Below the pieces are notes generated by a model. It was given only the letters and a program-made list of their open reading frames with translations. It had not been told where the DNA came from and made no database searches. The translations under genes and the position numbers were made by a program. From assembly GCA_964415175.1 (NCBI GenBank), contig CAYPYG010000032.1:1-30569 (forward strand): a stretch of 30,569 bases of DNA, given 5' to 3'. Shown here one piece after another: positions 13,401 to 20,282 of this stretch. Position 1 is the first letter of the stretch; each line of letters begins with the position of its first letter. Origin of the DNA: UBA2231 sp964415175. GTDB taxonomy: Bacteria; Elusimicrobiota; Elusimicrobia; Elusimicrobiales; UBA9959.

Positions 13401-16198
13401 CCGTACGCACCGTTCCGGAAGGCTTCGATCCCGACTTCAATGTCTGGAGCGAACAGGGCCAGACCTCCGGCCGGTCGCGCCACACGCTGGTGATGACCAG
13501 GGACAACAAGATCCTCAACATAGGCGGCTGGGACGGCGCGCAGTACCTGGACACCACGGAATACGTGGACTTCAATTTCGACCCGGACTCCAAGGGCCTC
13601 GCGTCGGATACGACCAGGCAGGCGACGATCTCCGACGCCACCCCCTATTTCAACCAGGGTTCCACCATAACCCTGCTCAGCGCGACGACCGATTTCCACG
13701 GCGTCACCGAAGCCTCCGGCGGCGGGGCGGGCTCCCGCAATTCCTCGCACAGCAATCCGCGCGTCTACCTGCAGCAGATAGACAATCCCAGCGGCTTCAT
13801 GATCGACCTCTCCACGCGCATCTACTCCCGCTACATGAGCCCGGAGACCAACCCGGTCTGGAGCAGGACCACTTCCTCCATAACGATCAAGACCCCGGAC
13901 CTGCCGGGCGAGATGCCTCACGGCTGGTACCACCTGCGCGTCGCCGCCAACGGCGTTTTTTCCATGCCCTTCACGGTGCAGGTGACCACCCCGCGCCCCG
14001 CCGGCCTCCCCGCTTTCACCTCCCCGGCCGGCACGGTGCTGGGGACCAGTTCCATCACCTGGACCTGGAACAGGGGGACCATCCCCGAATACGGGGCGGA
14101 CGGCTTCGCGATCTACGCCGCCAGCAACAGCGTCTTCATCACCACCCTGTCCTTCGTCAACGGCAGCGACATAGCGTCCTACACGCAGACGGGGATGGCG
14201 CCGAACACCCCTTCCTCCGTCATGGTGGCCGCCTATAACCAGGGCGGCTACGGCGCCCTGGCGCGCTCCTCCACCCATTACACGCTGGCGCTGCCGCCCT
14301 CGGACCTCGAGATAACGGACTCCGGTTTCGAGAACATAACGCTGGAATGGGACCGGCAGGACAATACCCCGCTGACGCGTTACGAGCTCAGCATGCAGAA
14401 GTCGCTCAACGTCATAACGCCTGATTTCTCCGTCAATGTCTCGACCCCCGTCGCTTTCGAGGACGCCTTCACCGGTTCCAGCTACACGATCACCGGCATA
14501 GAGCCGAACTACAATTATTACGTCAGGGCGCGGGCGCGCAACGGCGACGGCGTGCTGACCGCCTTCTCGGACTTCGTCTCCACCATCACGGTGGGACAGG
14601 TGCTCAACGTGCAGGGCGTCCCGCTCAGCGGCCACGAGATCAACTGGTCCTGGATGCAGTCGGGCGGCGCCGATTATTATGAGCTCTTCGACATCAGCGA
14701 CGGCACCGAGACCGCGGTCCTGATCAGCTCCCCGGTCTACGCCAACAGTTACACCCAGACCGGCATCTCGACCAACACGCCGGCGCAGGTGGTAGTCTAC
14801 GCGGTGAAAACGGTAGGGGGCGACCCCGTCAAGGGGACGCCGGGCTTTTCGCCCGAGGTCTATACTTTCGCCCTGGCCCCGCTGCCCTGGACCTTCACGA
14901 ACATTTCCACCGGCTCCCTGGCGCTGAACTGGCTGCCCAACGGCAACCCGCCCGAGACCAACTACTGGGTGGAGCTGAGCTCCAGTTCCGACTTCAGCTC
15001 CTCTTTCGTGACCGAAGTCAAGGGGCTGTCGACGGCCAAGTTCTACGGGCTGATCCCCAACACCCGCTACTACGGCCGGGTCCGGGCCCGCAACGGCGAC
15101 GACGTGGCCACCGCGATAGTTTCCCTGGGCTCCCGGTACACCCTGGCCCAGCCGCCGATCCTGGTGACCGCGCCCTCCATCTCGATGTCCGGCGTCACGC
15201 TGACCTGGAGCGGGGCGGACAATTCGGACGAGACCTTTTTCGAGGTGCGCAGCAGCACCAGCAGCGCTTTCGTGGCCGTCTCCACCCATATCCCCTTCTC
15301 CGCCCTTTACAACGGCGACAACGCCTTCATCTCCGGCCTGCTCACCTCCACTTCCTATTATTTCGACGTCGCGGCCATCAACGGCGAAGGGGTCATCACC
15401 CCGCGGACGCAGTGCGTGCCCCTGGTCTACACCTCGGCCGGCCCCGCCGGCACGCCTTCCGGGGCGGTGGGCGGGACCAGCGACCCGAACGACGACACCA
15501 CCATAGCCGGCACGCTGCCCAACGGCCACACGGTCTCCATCTTCGTCCCGCAGGGCTCCTTCCAGGCCAGGACCGGCATAGCCATCGCCTCCCATTCCGT
15601 GGCGCTTTACGGAAGCAATCCCTGCGGCCAGAGCGCCGCCGACCTTCCCACGCTGGTCTTCGACATCTACAGCGAGGGGGAGTCCCAGCCCTTCGAGCCG
15701 GTGTCGCTCACCATCGGCTACGGCAACCTTTCGTCCGCCCAGATAAGCCAGATCAACCAGAACATCTCGAAGCTGGTGCTGGCCAGGTACAACCCGGTCT
15801 CGGGCCAGTGCCTGCCCCTGGAGACCGTGGTGGACCAGTACGGCTCCGTCAACGGTTACCCGAGGACCATACGCGCCTCGCTGAACCATTTCAGCGTCTT
15901 CCAGCTCATCATCAAGGAAGCCGCGACCAACCTCGAAGGCACGCTGATCTACCCCAATCCCTTCTATCCCAACCGCGGCCAGGGTTTCGTGACCTTCACC
16001 AACATGCCGTCCCGCGCCAAGGCCACCATCTACACCATCTCGGGCACCAAGGTCTGGGAGGGCACCGCCACCGGCTCCGGCGTGCTGGTCTGGCGCGGCG
16101 TCAACGAAAGCAACGTGCCCGTGGGCAGCGGCGTCTATTTCGTCTCGATCAAGTCCTCTTCCGGCGATAAGATCTTCAAACTGGCGGTGGAGAGATGA
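10442..16198 (+). CDS. Giant secreted kelch-repeat and fibronectin type III protein with T9SS-like C-terminal sorting domain
   Basis: A 1918-residue exported protein. A Sec signal peptide (1-24) precedes six kelch/galactose-oxidase-like repeats (about 25-345), recognisable by HTATLL-DG-VLVAGG patterns. A region of unknown fold follows (about 345-655), then eight more kelch repeats (about 658-1055). Next comes an E-set-like domain (about 1060-1185) resembling the one after galactose-oxidase propellers, five FnIII-like domains (about 1187-1667), a domain of unknown type (about 1670-1828) and an 89-residue C-terminal domain. The last has IYPNPFYP near its start, GSGVYFVSIKS and a final FKLAVER, like type IX secretion sorting/FlgD-like domains. 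I see no oxidase active site, so it is probably an adhesin or surface scaffold. The gene ends in an ATGA overlap with the PorV-like gene, suggesting cargo and secretion partner. Confidence 0.88.
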   Translation: MNFRKTLALSLLAPAFMAAGAFALSTPRHNHAVTLLPDGNILVTGGNTAENTYLATAEMWDMTANAWSVWGGGLGVARSSHTATLMSDGRVLVAGGFTTGGTPTGDLRICDPLTRTCADAGVDMAARGGHTATLLSAGPRSGHVLLCGGQTTVSSASITGSCETFDPVAGALSPAASMASSRIGHVALLLRSGKIFVSGGGRPGGPGTEPWIFEPTNEMYDPVAGTWNPVDALLQGRINHTATVLNNGKIMIAGGYNGRDSMVCLLDPDGLDEDCWHLAHPDAALAQGVGSKGYLDGAEFFDQDSGARVTLMEDVFNLMPYRVARHSAVLETDGRWRLHRGYGNIFPTFFNFSPGLAKGGVLRLSPTADERVADILPTSTIGFPLDFNLSRPVSGRLVDAEIFFSPPTEADDPSIKLAGAEFYIGISTARADGYAVGKLIDETYSHGRFSHIINLPLPLGTASFLPVRATSQGNTVSSSLTLPGPIYPESTGDITGGTLQTSVRFWLPYNYQSHVMGTARIDSAAIMDPGEQFTISLTSGSAAFDIQQSGCDYLEKLCLFTAAITFSNIEGELTNLTLLDEGTTFYTGLNIGVKPIEMGLELSFTADEVHVMEEAETTYDFDRSTMVVREMIFSNNLTYVPATNRWGDLNGGEEGLDAPPPTFDHTAIYTPAGDTVLLGGRNCEATPFTDCRHDVKHFLAGDLEGVLIPVVEGSWLAGPSLLSRRAAHTSTVLADGSILTCGGSDGTRPLDSCERMDPGTMQWKQTGPMTSPRSNHTATLLPNGNVLAAGGIVPGGTAVATAELYFPETGTWVRTSSMTHIRQLHTATLMPDGNVLVTGGATASTYSATAEIYITSAAHWVPGGALVEGRSQHTATLLKSGNVLLAGGVNGFGAMRQTEIYDYLARASAAADDLAEPRYGHTASLLRDGRVVVAGGSDNIQSLNTSEIFDGANWYAGGGLTWHRANHRAALLPNGKLMLTGGEVSGAVRTVPEGFDPDFNVWSEQGQTSGRSRHTLVMTRDNKILNIGGWDGAQYLDTTEYVDFNFDPDSKGLASDTTRQATISDATPYFNQGSTITLLSATTDFHGVTEASGGGAGSRNSSHSNPRVYLQQIDNPSGFMIDLSTRIYSRYMSPETNPVWSRTTSSITIKTPDLPGEMPHGWYHLRVAANGVFSMPFTVQVTTPRPAGLPAFTSPAGTVLGTSSITWTWNRGTIPEYGADGFAIYAASNSVFITTLSFVNGSDIASYTQTGMAPNTPSSVMVAAYNQGGYGALARSSTHYTLALPPSDLEITDSGFENITLEWDRQDNTPLTRYELSMQKSLNVITPDFSVNVSTPVAFEDAFTGSSYTITGIEPNYNYYVRARARNGDGVLTAFSDFVSTITVGQVLNVQGVPLSGHEINWSWMQSGGADYYELFDISDGTETAVLISSPVYANSYTQTGISTNTPAQVVVYAVKTVGGDPVKGTPGFSPEVYTFALAPLPWTFTNISTGSLALNWLPNGNPPETNYWVELSSSSDFSSSFVTEVKGLSTAKFYGLIPNTRYYGRVRARNGDDVATAIVSLGSRYTLAQPPILVTAPSISMSGVTLTWSGADNSDETFFEVRSSTSSAFVAVSTHIPFSALYNGDNAFISGLLTSTSYYFDVAAINGEGVITPRTQCVPLVYTSAGPAGTPSGAVGGTSDPNDDTTIAGTLPNGHTVSIFVPQGSFQARTGIAIASHSVALYGSNPCGQSAADLPTLVFDIYSEGESQPFEPVSLTIGYGNLSSAQISQINQNISKLVLARYNPVSGQCLPLETVVDQYGSVNGYPRTIRASLNHFSVFQLIIKEAATNLEGTLIYPNPFYPNRGQGFVTFTNMPSRAKATIYTISGTKVWEGTATGSGVLVWRGVNESNVPVGSGVYFVSIKSSSGDKIFKLAVER

Positions 16199-17247
16199 GC
16201 GCCGTGAAGACCGTCCGCCGGTACCGGCGCGCCGTCCTCCTGGCGGCCTGCGCCGCGCCGCTGCTCGCCGCGGCGGCCGCCGCGGCCCCCAACTATTTCA
16301 CCTCCAAGGCCATCGGCATCACCTCGGGGGACTTCCTCAACCTGCCGGTCGGCGCCCGCGCCATCGCCATGGGCGGCGCCTACACCGCCGTCAGCGAGGA
16401 GGCCTCGGCCATCTACTGGAACCCGGCCGGCCTCATCCAGATACCCAAGCTCTCCGCCATCTTCATGCGCTCCCAGTACGTGGCCGAGACCAACTACCAG
16501 TACGCCGCCTACGCGCACCGCATAGGCTTCGACTCGGTGGTCGGCGGCTCGGTCTTCATGACGGATATCGGCAGCATAGACCACACCGACATCTCCGGCA
16601 CCAGGCTGGGCAGCTTCACCCCGCGCGACCAGGTCTACACCATCTCCTACAGCAAGGCCATACTCGAGTTCTCGGACAAGGACATGGACGTCTCCATAGG
16701 CGTCTCCGGCCGCTACATCTCCTCCAGGATCTACCACAGCGCCAAATCCTACGCGGCCGACGTCGGCGTGATGACCTACAACTTCACGGCCATTCCCTAC
16801 CGCCTGGGCCTCGTGGTCTCCAACCTGGGCAACGGCCTGCGCTACGACCAGGAGTCCTCGCCCATCCCGCTCACCGTCCGCATGGGCGGGGCGGTCAACC
16901 CCTTCCGCAACATGCTGGTCTCGGCCGACGCCGTGTTCTCCAAGAGCAACAGGCCGTACATGAACTTCGGCGGCGAACTGGCCACGGAGCCCAACGAGCT
17001 GACCCGCCTCTCGCTGCGGGCCGGCCTCAACACCGCCCGGCTCAGCGACGGCCTGAGCGGCTTCACGCTGGGCGCCGGCGCCACCATGCATTTCTTCAGC
17101 CTGGATTACGCCTTCGTCCCGATGGGGGAACTGGGGACCACCCACAATATCTCGCTGACCTTCGACTTCCCCTTCCGCAGCCCCATCTTCCAGCGCAGGG
17201 ACCGCTCGGTCTTCACCAGGGTGGAGAGCCTTTCCATACAGAAGTGA
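16195..17247 (+). CDS. porV: PorV/PorQ-family outer-membrane beta-barrel protein
   Basis: A 350-residue protein with a basic N-terminus and an Ala-rich signal peptide (about 1-30). A beta-barrel of the PorV/UPF0164 type follows. Its hallmark is the N-terminal FLNLPVGARAIAMGGAYTAV stretch followed by AIYWNPAGL (about 43-83). In Bacteroidota, PorV carries T9SS cargo from the translocon to the attachment complex by recognising the C-terminal domain; this role is known for the family, not shown here. The ATG overlaps the stop of the giant kelch gene, whose C-terminus looks like T9SS cargo. No PorU, PorT, SprA or GldKLMN homologue is in this window, so the rest of the machinery must lie elsewhere if it exists. 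A plain FadL-like porin role is the alternative. Confidence 0.85.
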   Translation: MSAVKTVRRYRRAVLLAACAAPLLAAAAAAAPNYFTSKAIGITSGDFLNLPVGARAIAMGGAYTAVSEEASAIYWNPAGLIQIPKLSAIFMRSQYVAETNYQYAAYAHRIGFDSVVGGSVFMTDIGSIDHTDISGTRLGSFTPRDQVYTISYSKAILEFSDKDMDVSIGVSGRYISSRIYHSAKSYAADVGVMTYNFTAIPYRLGLVVSNLGNGLRYDQESSPIPLTVRMGGAVNPFRNMLVSADAVFSKSNRPYMNFGGELATEPNELTRLSLRAGLNTARLSDGLSGFTLGAGATMHFFSLDYAFVPMGELGTTHNISLTFDFPFRSPIFQRRDRSVFTRVESLSIQK

Positions 17248-17255
17248 CCCCTCTG

Positions 17256-17283
17256 TTGATTAGCGGCTCCTTTTTTTTATAGA
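17256..17283 (+). promoter_or_regulatory. Promoter upstream of speD
   Basis: TTGATT (17256-17261) and TATAGA (17278-17283) are separated by 16 nt. Transcription would start near 17290, giving a leader of about 68 nt that contains the hairpin at 17306-17329. Confidence 0.45.
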
Positions 17284-17305
17284 TTCTCTAACCGGACCTG
17301 AGCGT

Positions 17306-17340
17306 AGGCGCCTGCCTTCGGCGGCGCCTGCCGGATTTTT
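17306..17340 (+). terminator. Leader hairpin with T-run before speD (terminator or attenuator)
   Basis: AGGCGCC and GGCGCCT pair over 7 bp, with GCC-TTC-GGC stacked inside after one bulged T. TTTTT at 17336-17340 follows 6 nt later. It could end porV transcripts or act as an attenuator in the speD leader, since the likely promoter lies upstream of it. Confidence 0.45.
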
Positions 17341-17357
17341 ACGGACATTCGCGAGCC

Positions 17358-17711
17358 ATGAGATCTCTCGGACAGCACCTCGTCGTCGAACTATACGATT
17401 GCCCTCCCGGGCGCCTTTCCGCCGTGGACGAAGTACAGGAGGCCATGGTGAGAGCGGCCAGGGCGGCCAAGGCGACGATAATCGACTCCGTCTTCCACCA
17501 TTTCCAGCCGCACGGCGTCTCGGGGGTGGTCGTCATAGCGGAGTCGCACTTCGCCATACATACCTGGCCGGAACACGGGTACGCGGCCATAGACCTTTTC
17601 ACCTGCGGGAACTCCACCAGGCCCTGGGAGGCCTTCAAAGTGGTGAAGCGGCTTTTCGGGGCCGGTCATTCCAGCGTGATGAAGATGGAGCGGGGACTGC
17701 TGCCCCGGTAG
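17358..17711 (+). CDS. speD: S-adenosylmethionine decarboxylase proenzyme (SpeD)
   Basis: A 117-residue bacterial class 1B AdoMet decarboxylase. It cleaves itself to form a pyruvoyl cofactor, then decarboxylates SAM to give the aminopropyl donor for polyamine synthesis. The key residues sit at the family positions: S63 in AESH is the cleavage and pyruvoyl-forming serine, H68 in IHTWPEH is the processing base, and C83 in DLFTCG is the catalytic acid. The length is normal. The speE-like gene follows after 13 nt in the same direction, so SpeD product and its consumer are co-transcribed. A weak or absent ribosome binding site and a hairpin-bearing leader precede it. Assignment is secure. Confidence 0.96.
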   Translation: MRSLGQHLVVELYDCPPGRLSAVDEVQEAMVRAARAAKATIIDSVFHHFQPHGVSGVVVIAESHFAIHTWPEHGYAAIDLFTCGNSTRPWEAFKVVKRLFGAGHSSVMKMERGLLPR

Positions 17712-17724
17712 GCGGCGCGGACTT

Positions 17725-18696
17725 ATGAAGGCCGGAACTTTCTCCTGGATCAGGGATTCGCGCGACGGGCTGCCCGCGGGCCGCTGGTTCGTCGAATTCT
17801 TCTCCGCAGGCGAAATGCACGCCCACCGGCTGAGGAAAGTGCTGGCCTCCTCCAGCACCGCCTTCCAGGACGCGGTGCTGGTGCGTTCCGCCGCTTTCGG
17901 CAAGATGCTGATCATAGACAGCGAGACCCAGTCCAGCGAGAAGGACGAGTTCATCTACCACGAGGCGCTGGCCGTCCCGCCGCTGCTCTTCCACCAGGAC
18001 CCGGGCTCGGTGCTGATCCTGGGCGGGGGGGAGGGCGCCACCGCCAGGGAATTCCTCAGGGGCCGCGGCGTACGCTCGGTCGTGATGGCCGACATCGACC
18101 ACAAAGTCCTCCGCTTCGCCCGGAAGCACATGGCCTCCTGGCACCGCGGCGCTTTCGACGACCCCAGGCTGCGCCTGCTGGTGCAGGACGCGCGGCTCCC
18201 GGTGCTGCGCTCCCGCCGCCGTTTCGACATCGTCTGCTCGGACCTGCCCAGCCCCATCGAGGGAGGGCCGGCCTTCAGGCTCTACACCCTCGAATTCTAC
18301 CGCCGCCTCAAGGAGCGCCTGGCCCCGGGCGGCCTCTTCGTGACCCAGGCCGGGCCCGGCCTGCCGTCGCAGTTCGGCCTGCACGCGGCCCTGGCCGCCA
18401 CCCTGCGCCGCGTTTTCAGGCGCGTCTTCTCCTACTCCGCTTTCATCCCGTCCTACGACATGCCATGGACCTTCCTTCTCTGTTCGGACTCGGCCGGCCT
18501 CGACCCTCTGCGCCCCTGCGCGGGGGAACTCGACCGCAGGGCGGCCCGGAGGCTGACCGGGCGGCCGCTGTTCGCCGACGGACAGGCCATAGAGGGGATG
18601 TTCCGGACGCCGGTCCATTACAGGGAAGCGATGAAGAAGAACCGCAGGATGATCACGGAGAGGTCGCCCATGTACTTCACGACCTCTCAAGGCTGA
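17725..18696 (+). CDS. speE: Aminopropyltransferase, spermidine synthase-like (SpeE family)
   Basis: A 323-residue polyamine synthase. It is expected to transfer the aminopropyl group of decarboxylated SAM to putrescine or another amine, releasing methylthioadenosine. An N-terminal beta-domain with GKMLIIDSETQSSEKDEFIYHE leads into a Rossmann domain with ILGGGEGATARE (near 95-106), the acidic DID motif and LYTLEFY. The catalytic region reads SDLPSP: D173 is kept, but the second aspartate of the usual D-S-T-D-P is serine (176). The C-terminus is about 30-40 residues longer than compact SpeE proteins. Together with speD this forms a polyamine unit; no ornithine or arginine decarboxylase is nearby. 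Substrate (putrescine, agmatine, spermidine) is open. Confidence 0.88.
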   Translation: MKAGTFSWIRDSRDGLPAGRWFVEFFSAGEMHAHRLRKVLASSSTAFQDAVLVRSAAFGKMLIIDSETQSSEKDEFIYHEALAVPPLLFHQDPGSVLILGGGEGATAREFLRGRGVRSVVMADIDHKVLRFARKHMASWHRGAFDDPRLRLLVQDARLPVLRSRRRFDIVCSDLPSPIEGGPAFRLYTLEFYRRLKERLAPGGLFVTQAGPGLPSQFGLHAALAATLRRVFRRVFSYSAFIPSYDMPWTFLLCSDSAGLDPLRPCAGELDRRAARRLTGRPLFADGQAIEGMFRTPVHYREAMKKNRRMITERSPMYFTTSQG

Positions 18697-18717
18697 TTCC
18701 GACAGGCAGGAGGAACC

Positions 18718-19200
18718 ATGAAAACCAGGAAGATCAGGCCGCCGAAGAAGTCCGTCAAGCCGCGCGGCAAGGCGGCTCCGGCGAAGACGAAGCGTCCCGC
18801 GAGGAAGGCCTCTCCCGCCGCCACGGCGCACGCCAGGGAGCAGGCGGGAATAGGCCGCAAGGAAGCGGAAACGATAAAGAAGAAACTGCTCGAGCAGCGG
18901 GAGACCATCTCGCGCACGGTCGAGGCCAAGAAGAACCTGGACCTCAACGAGCCGGAAGTGGGCGACTCGATAGACCAGGCCACCCAGAGCCTGGACAAGG
19001 AGATACTCTTCGAGCTCTCCGACAACGAGCGCCTCATGCTGGAGGATATCGAAGCGGCCCTGCGCAAGATAGACCACGGCATCTACGGTCTCTGCGAGCA
19101 GTGCCAGAAGCCCATAGCCTCCAAGCGCCTCAACGCGCTGCCCTCGGCGCGCTACTGCCTGGTCTGCCAGGCCGGCGCCGAGAAACGCCGCTCCTACTGA
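18718..19200 (+). CDS. dksA: DksA/TraR-family zinc-finger RNA polymerase regulator
   Basis: A 160-residue DksA-like protein. The first 45 residues are a Lys/Arg/Pro/Ala-rich tail, which DksA lacks. A coiled coil (about 50-110) carries the tip motif D-S-I-D-Q-A at 83-88, matching the DxxDxA element that DksA inserts into the RNA polymerase secondary channel. The C-terminal zinc finger has CEQC and CLVC pairs in the usual GLCEQC...ALPSARYCLVCQ context. DksA works with ppGpp to repress rRNA genes and activate amino-acid promoters in starvation. AGGAGG lies 4 nt before the ATG. It follows the speE-like gene by 21 nt and may be co-transcribed with it. Two hairpin terminators follow. Confidence 0.93.
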   Translation: MKTRKIRPPKKSVKPRGKAAPAKTKRPARKASPAATAHAREQAGIGRKEAETIKKKLLEQRETISRTVEAKKNLDLNEPEVGDSIDQATQSLDKEILFELSDNERLMLEDIEAALRKIDHGIYGLCEQCQKPIASKRLNALPSARYCLVCQAGAEKRRSY

Positions 19201-19212
19201 GCGCGCGGAAAA

Positions 19213-19252
19213 AAGGAGGGAGGCCGCCCGCTCGACGGACGGCCTCCCTTTT
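19213..19252. terminator. Bidirectional terminator between dksA and RDD gene
   Basis: AGGGAGGCCG (19217-19226) and CGGCCTCCCT (19240-19249) form a 10-bp stem. A T-run follows on the plus strand, and an A-run precedes it that serves as a T-run for the leftward gene. Confidence 0.85.
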
Positions 19253-19256
19253 ATGC

Positions 19257-19285
19257 GCCCCGCCGAGGCGGGGCTACTTTTTTTT
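19257..19285 (+). terminator. Second hairpin with long T-run after dksA
   Basis: GCCCCGCC and GGCGGGGC pair over up to 8 bp around a minimal loop, then TAC and eight T residues (19278-19285). The T-run also encodes the C-terminal lysines of the leftward RDD protein. Confidence 0.6.
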
Positions 19286-20122
19286 GACGCTGGAGGCGCT
19301 GACCTCGGTCTTGCGCCAGTTCCTCGCCCTGGCCTTCACCAGGAAATTATCCCCGTCCGTGGCTATCTGCAGCGAGGGGGGGTCTATGCAGTCCAGCAGC
19401 TCCCGCCTGAACCGGGCCACGTCGCCGCTCAGCGCCGCCAGGCGCCGTATATCGTCGGTATAGACGCCGTACCTGTCCATGTGCATGTCCTGCAATTTCG
19501 CCACGGCGTTCACGCCGCGGCGCGCCTGGGCCACCTGCCTCTTTTCCGAAGGCGTCATGGAGAGGAAGGTCTGGTTCAGCCAGGTCACCCCGAAGAACAG
19601 CATCAGCAGCCACGAAAAGGCGAAGACGACCCCCTGGGCCGCGTCGCCGCGCTCTTTCACGCTCACGACGCGGCTGCCGCCGATATAATCGTGCAGCGCC
19701 CGCTTCTGCCGGGTGAAGAGGGCCAGCAGGTAGCCCAGGTTGAGCGGGATGGAACTGGCGAAGTAACCGAGCGAGCGGAAGAAGGCCCTGGGGACGGAGA
19801 GGTCGGAGCCGTCGGCCGCCCTGACCCGGATGCCCATTATCAGTTTGCCCACGGTGGCCCTGCCGCCGGAAGAGAGCCAGGTCTCGTAGACCAGATAGAG
19901 GATTATCCAGAGCAGTTTCCATTTCAACTGCCCTCCGGGGGTGTTCTCCAGCCGCCCGGCCGAGACCAGAAGCCCCATGGTCCAGTAGGCCGCCAGCACG
20001 AAAGGCAGCGCGTCGATGACGTAGGCGATGAAACGTTCGTTGAACCCGGCCGGTCTGGGCCCGGCCTCCGCCGGGACCGCGCCGATCGCGGCGGCGGCCG
20101 GCATGATATCGTCCTGCTGCAT
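19274..20122 (-). CDS. RDD-family membrane protein with pilin-like C-terminal domain
   Basis: A 282-residue inner-membrane protein. An Ala/Pro-rich start precedes an RDD domain with the first Arg/Asp pair at R30 and D37 (FNERFIAYVIDALPF) and about three helices up to residue 140. A further hydrophobic helix (about 160-180) is followed by a roughly 100-residue soluble tail. That tail, with a helix and a DRYGVYTDDIRRL stretch, resembles the globular part of type IV pilin-like proteins; this likeness is by eye only. RDD proteins have been linked to ion or solute transport, but no function is certain. The ATG at 20122 has GGAGGAGGG 5 nt before it, so I rejected the longer frame. Its promoter diverges from the amidotransferase gene. 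Confidence 0.8.
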   Translation of the reverse strand: MQQDDIMPAAAAIGAVPAEAGPRPAGFNERFIAYVIDALPFVLAAYWTMGLLVSAGRLENTPGGQLKWKLLWIILYLVYETWLSSGGRATVGKLIMGIRVRAADGSDLSVPRAFFRSLGYFASSIPLNLGYLLALFTRQKRALHDYIGGSRVVSVKERGDAAQGVVFAFSWLLMLFFGVTWLNQTFLSMTPSEKRQVAQARRGVNAVAKLQDMHMDRYGVYTDDIRRLAALSGDVARFRRELLDCIDPPSLQIATDGDNFLVKARARNWRKTEVSASSVKKK

Positions 20123-20180
20123 AAGACCCTCCTCCCGCGGACGCGCGGCCGCGGTCGGCGGCGGGGCGCGTCCGGAATTG

Positions 20181-20189
20181 ATTATATCA
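20181..20189 (-). promoter_or_regulatory. Extended -10 box of RDD gene
   Basis: The minus strand reads TGATATAAT (20189-20181), identical to the acyl-CoA synthetase box. It lies 58 nt before the ATG, and that leader has a strong ribosome binding site. Confidence 0.55.
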
Positions 20190-20261
20190 AAACGCGGCCC
20201 GGCCGGCGCAACGGTCCGCGAACTATATTTCAATGCCTCCTTGATGCGCCCGGAGGGAATT

Positions 20262-20270
20262 TGATTAAAT
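20262..20270 (+). promoter_or_regulatory. Extended -10 box of class II amidotransferase gene
   Basis: TGATTAAAT ends 12 nt before the ATG at 20283. The GGAGGG at 20252-20257 lies upstream of the box and cannot serve translation, so the leader would be about 5 nt with no ribosome binding site. Confidence 0.45.
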
Positions 20271-20282
20271 AATGGCGCTTCT

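Noticed and set aside
12721..13580. Repeated short motifs considered as a CRISPR or tandem repeat array
   Set aside because: They lie in frame inside the kelch gene and correspond to propeller blades.
12062..15889. 1275-codon minus-strand frame opposite the kelch gene
   Set aside because: The antisense of a repetitive GC-rich gene; the translation is low-complexity Gly/Val/Arg/His without motifs.
18465..19463. Plus-strand frame running across speE, dksA and the terminators
   Set aside because: It reads through two genes and two hairpins out of frame; it is an artefact of few stop codons in GC-rich DNA.
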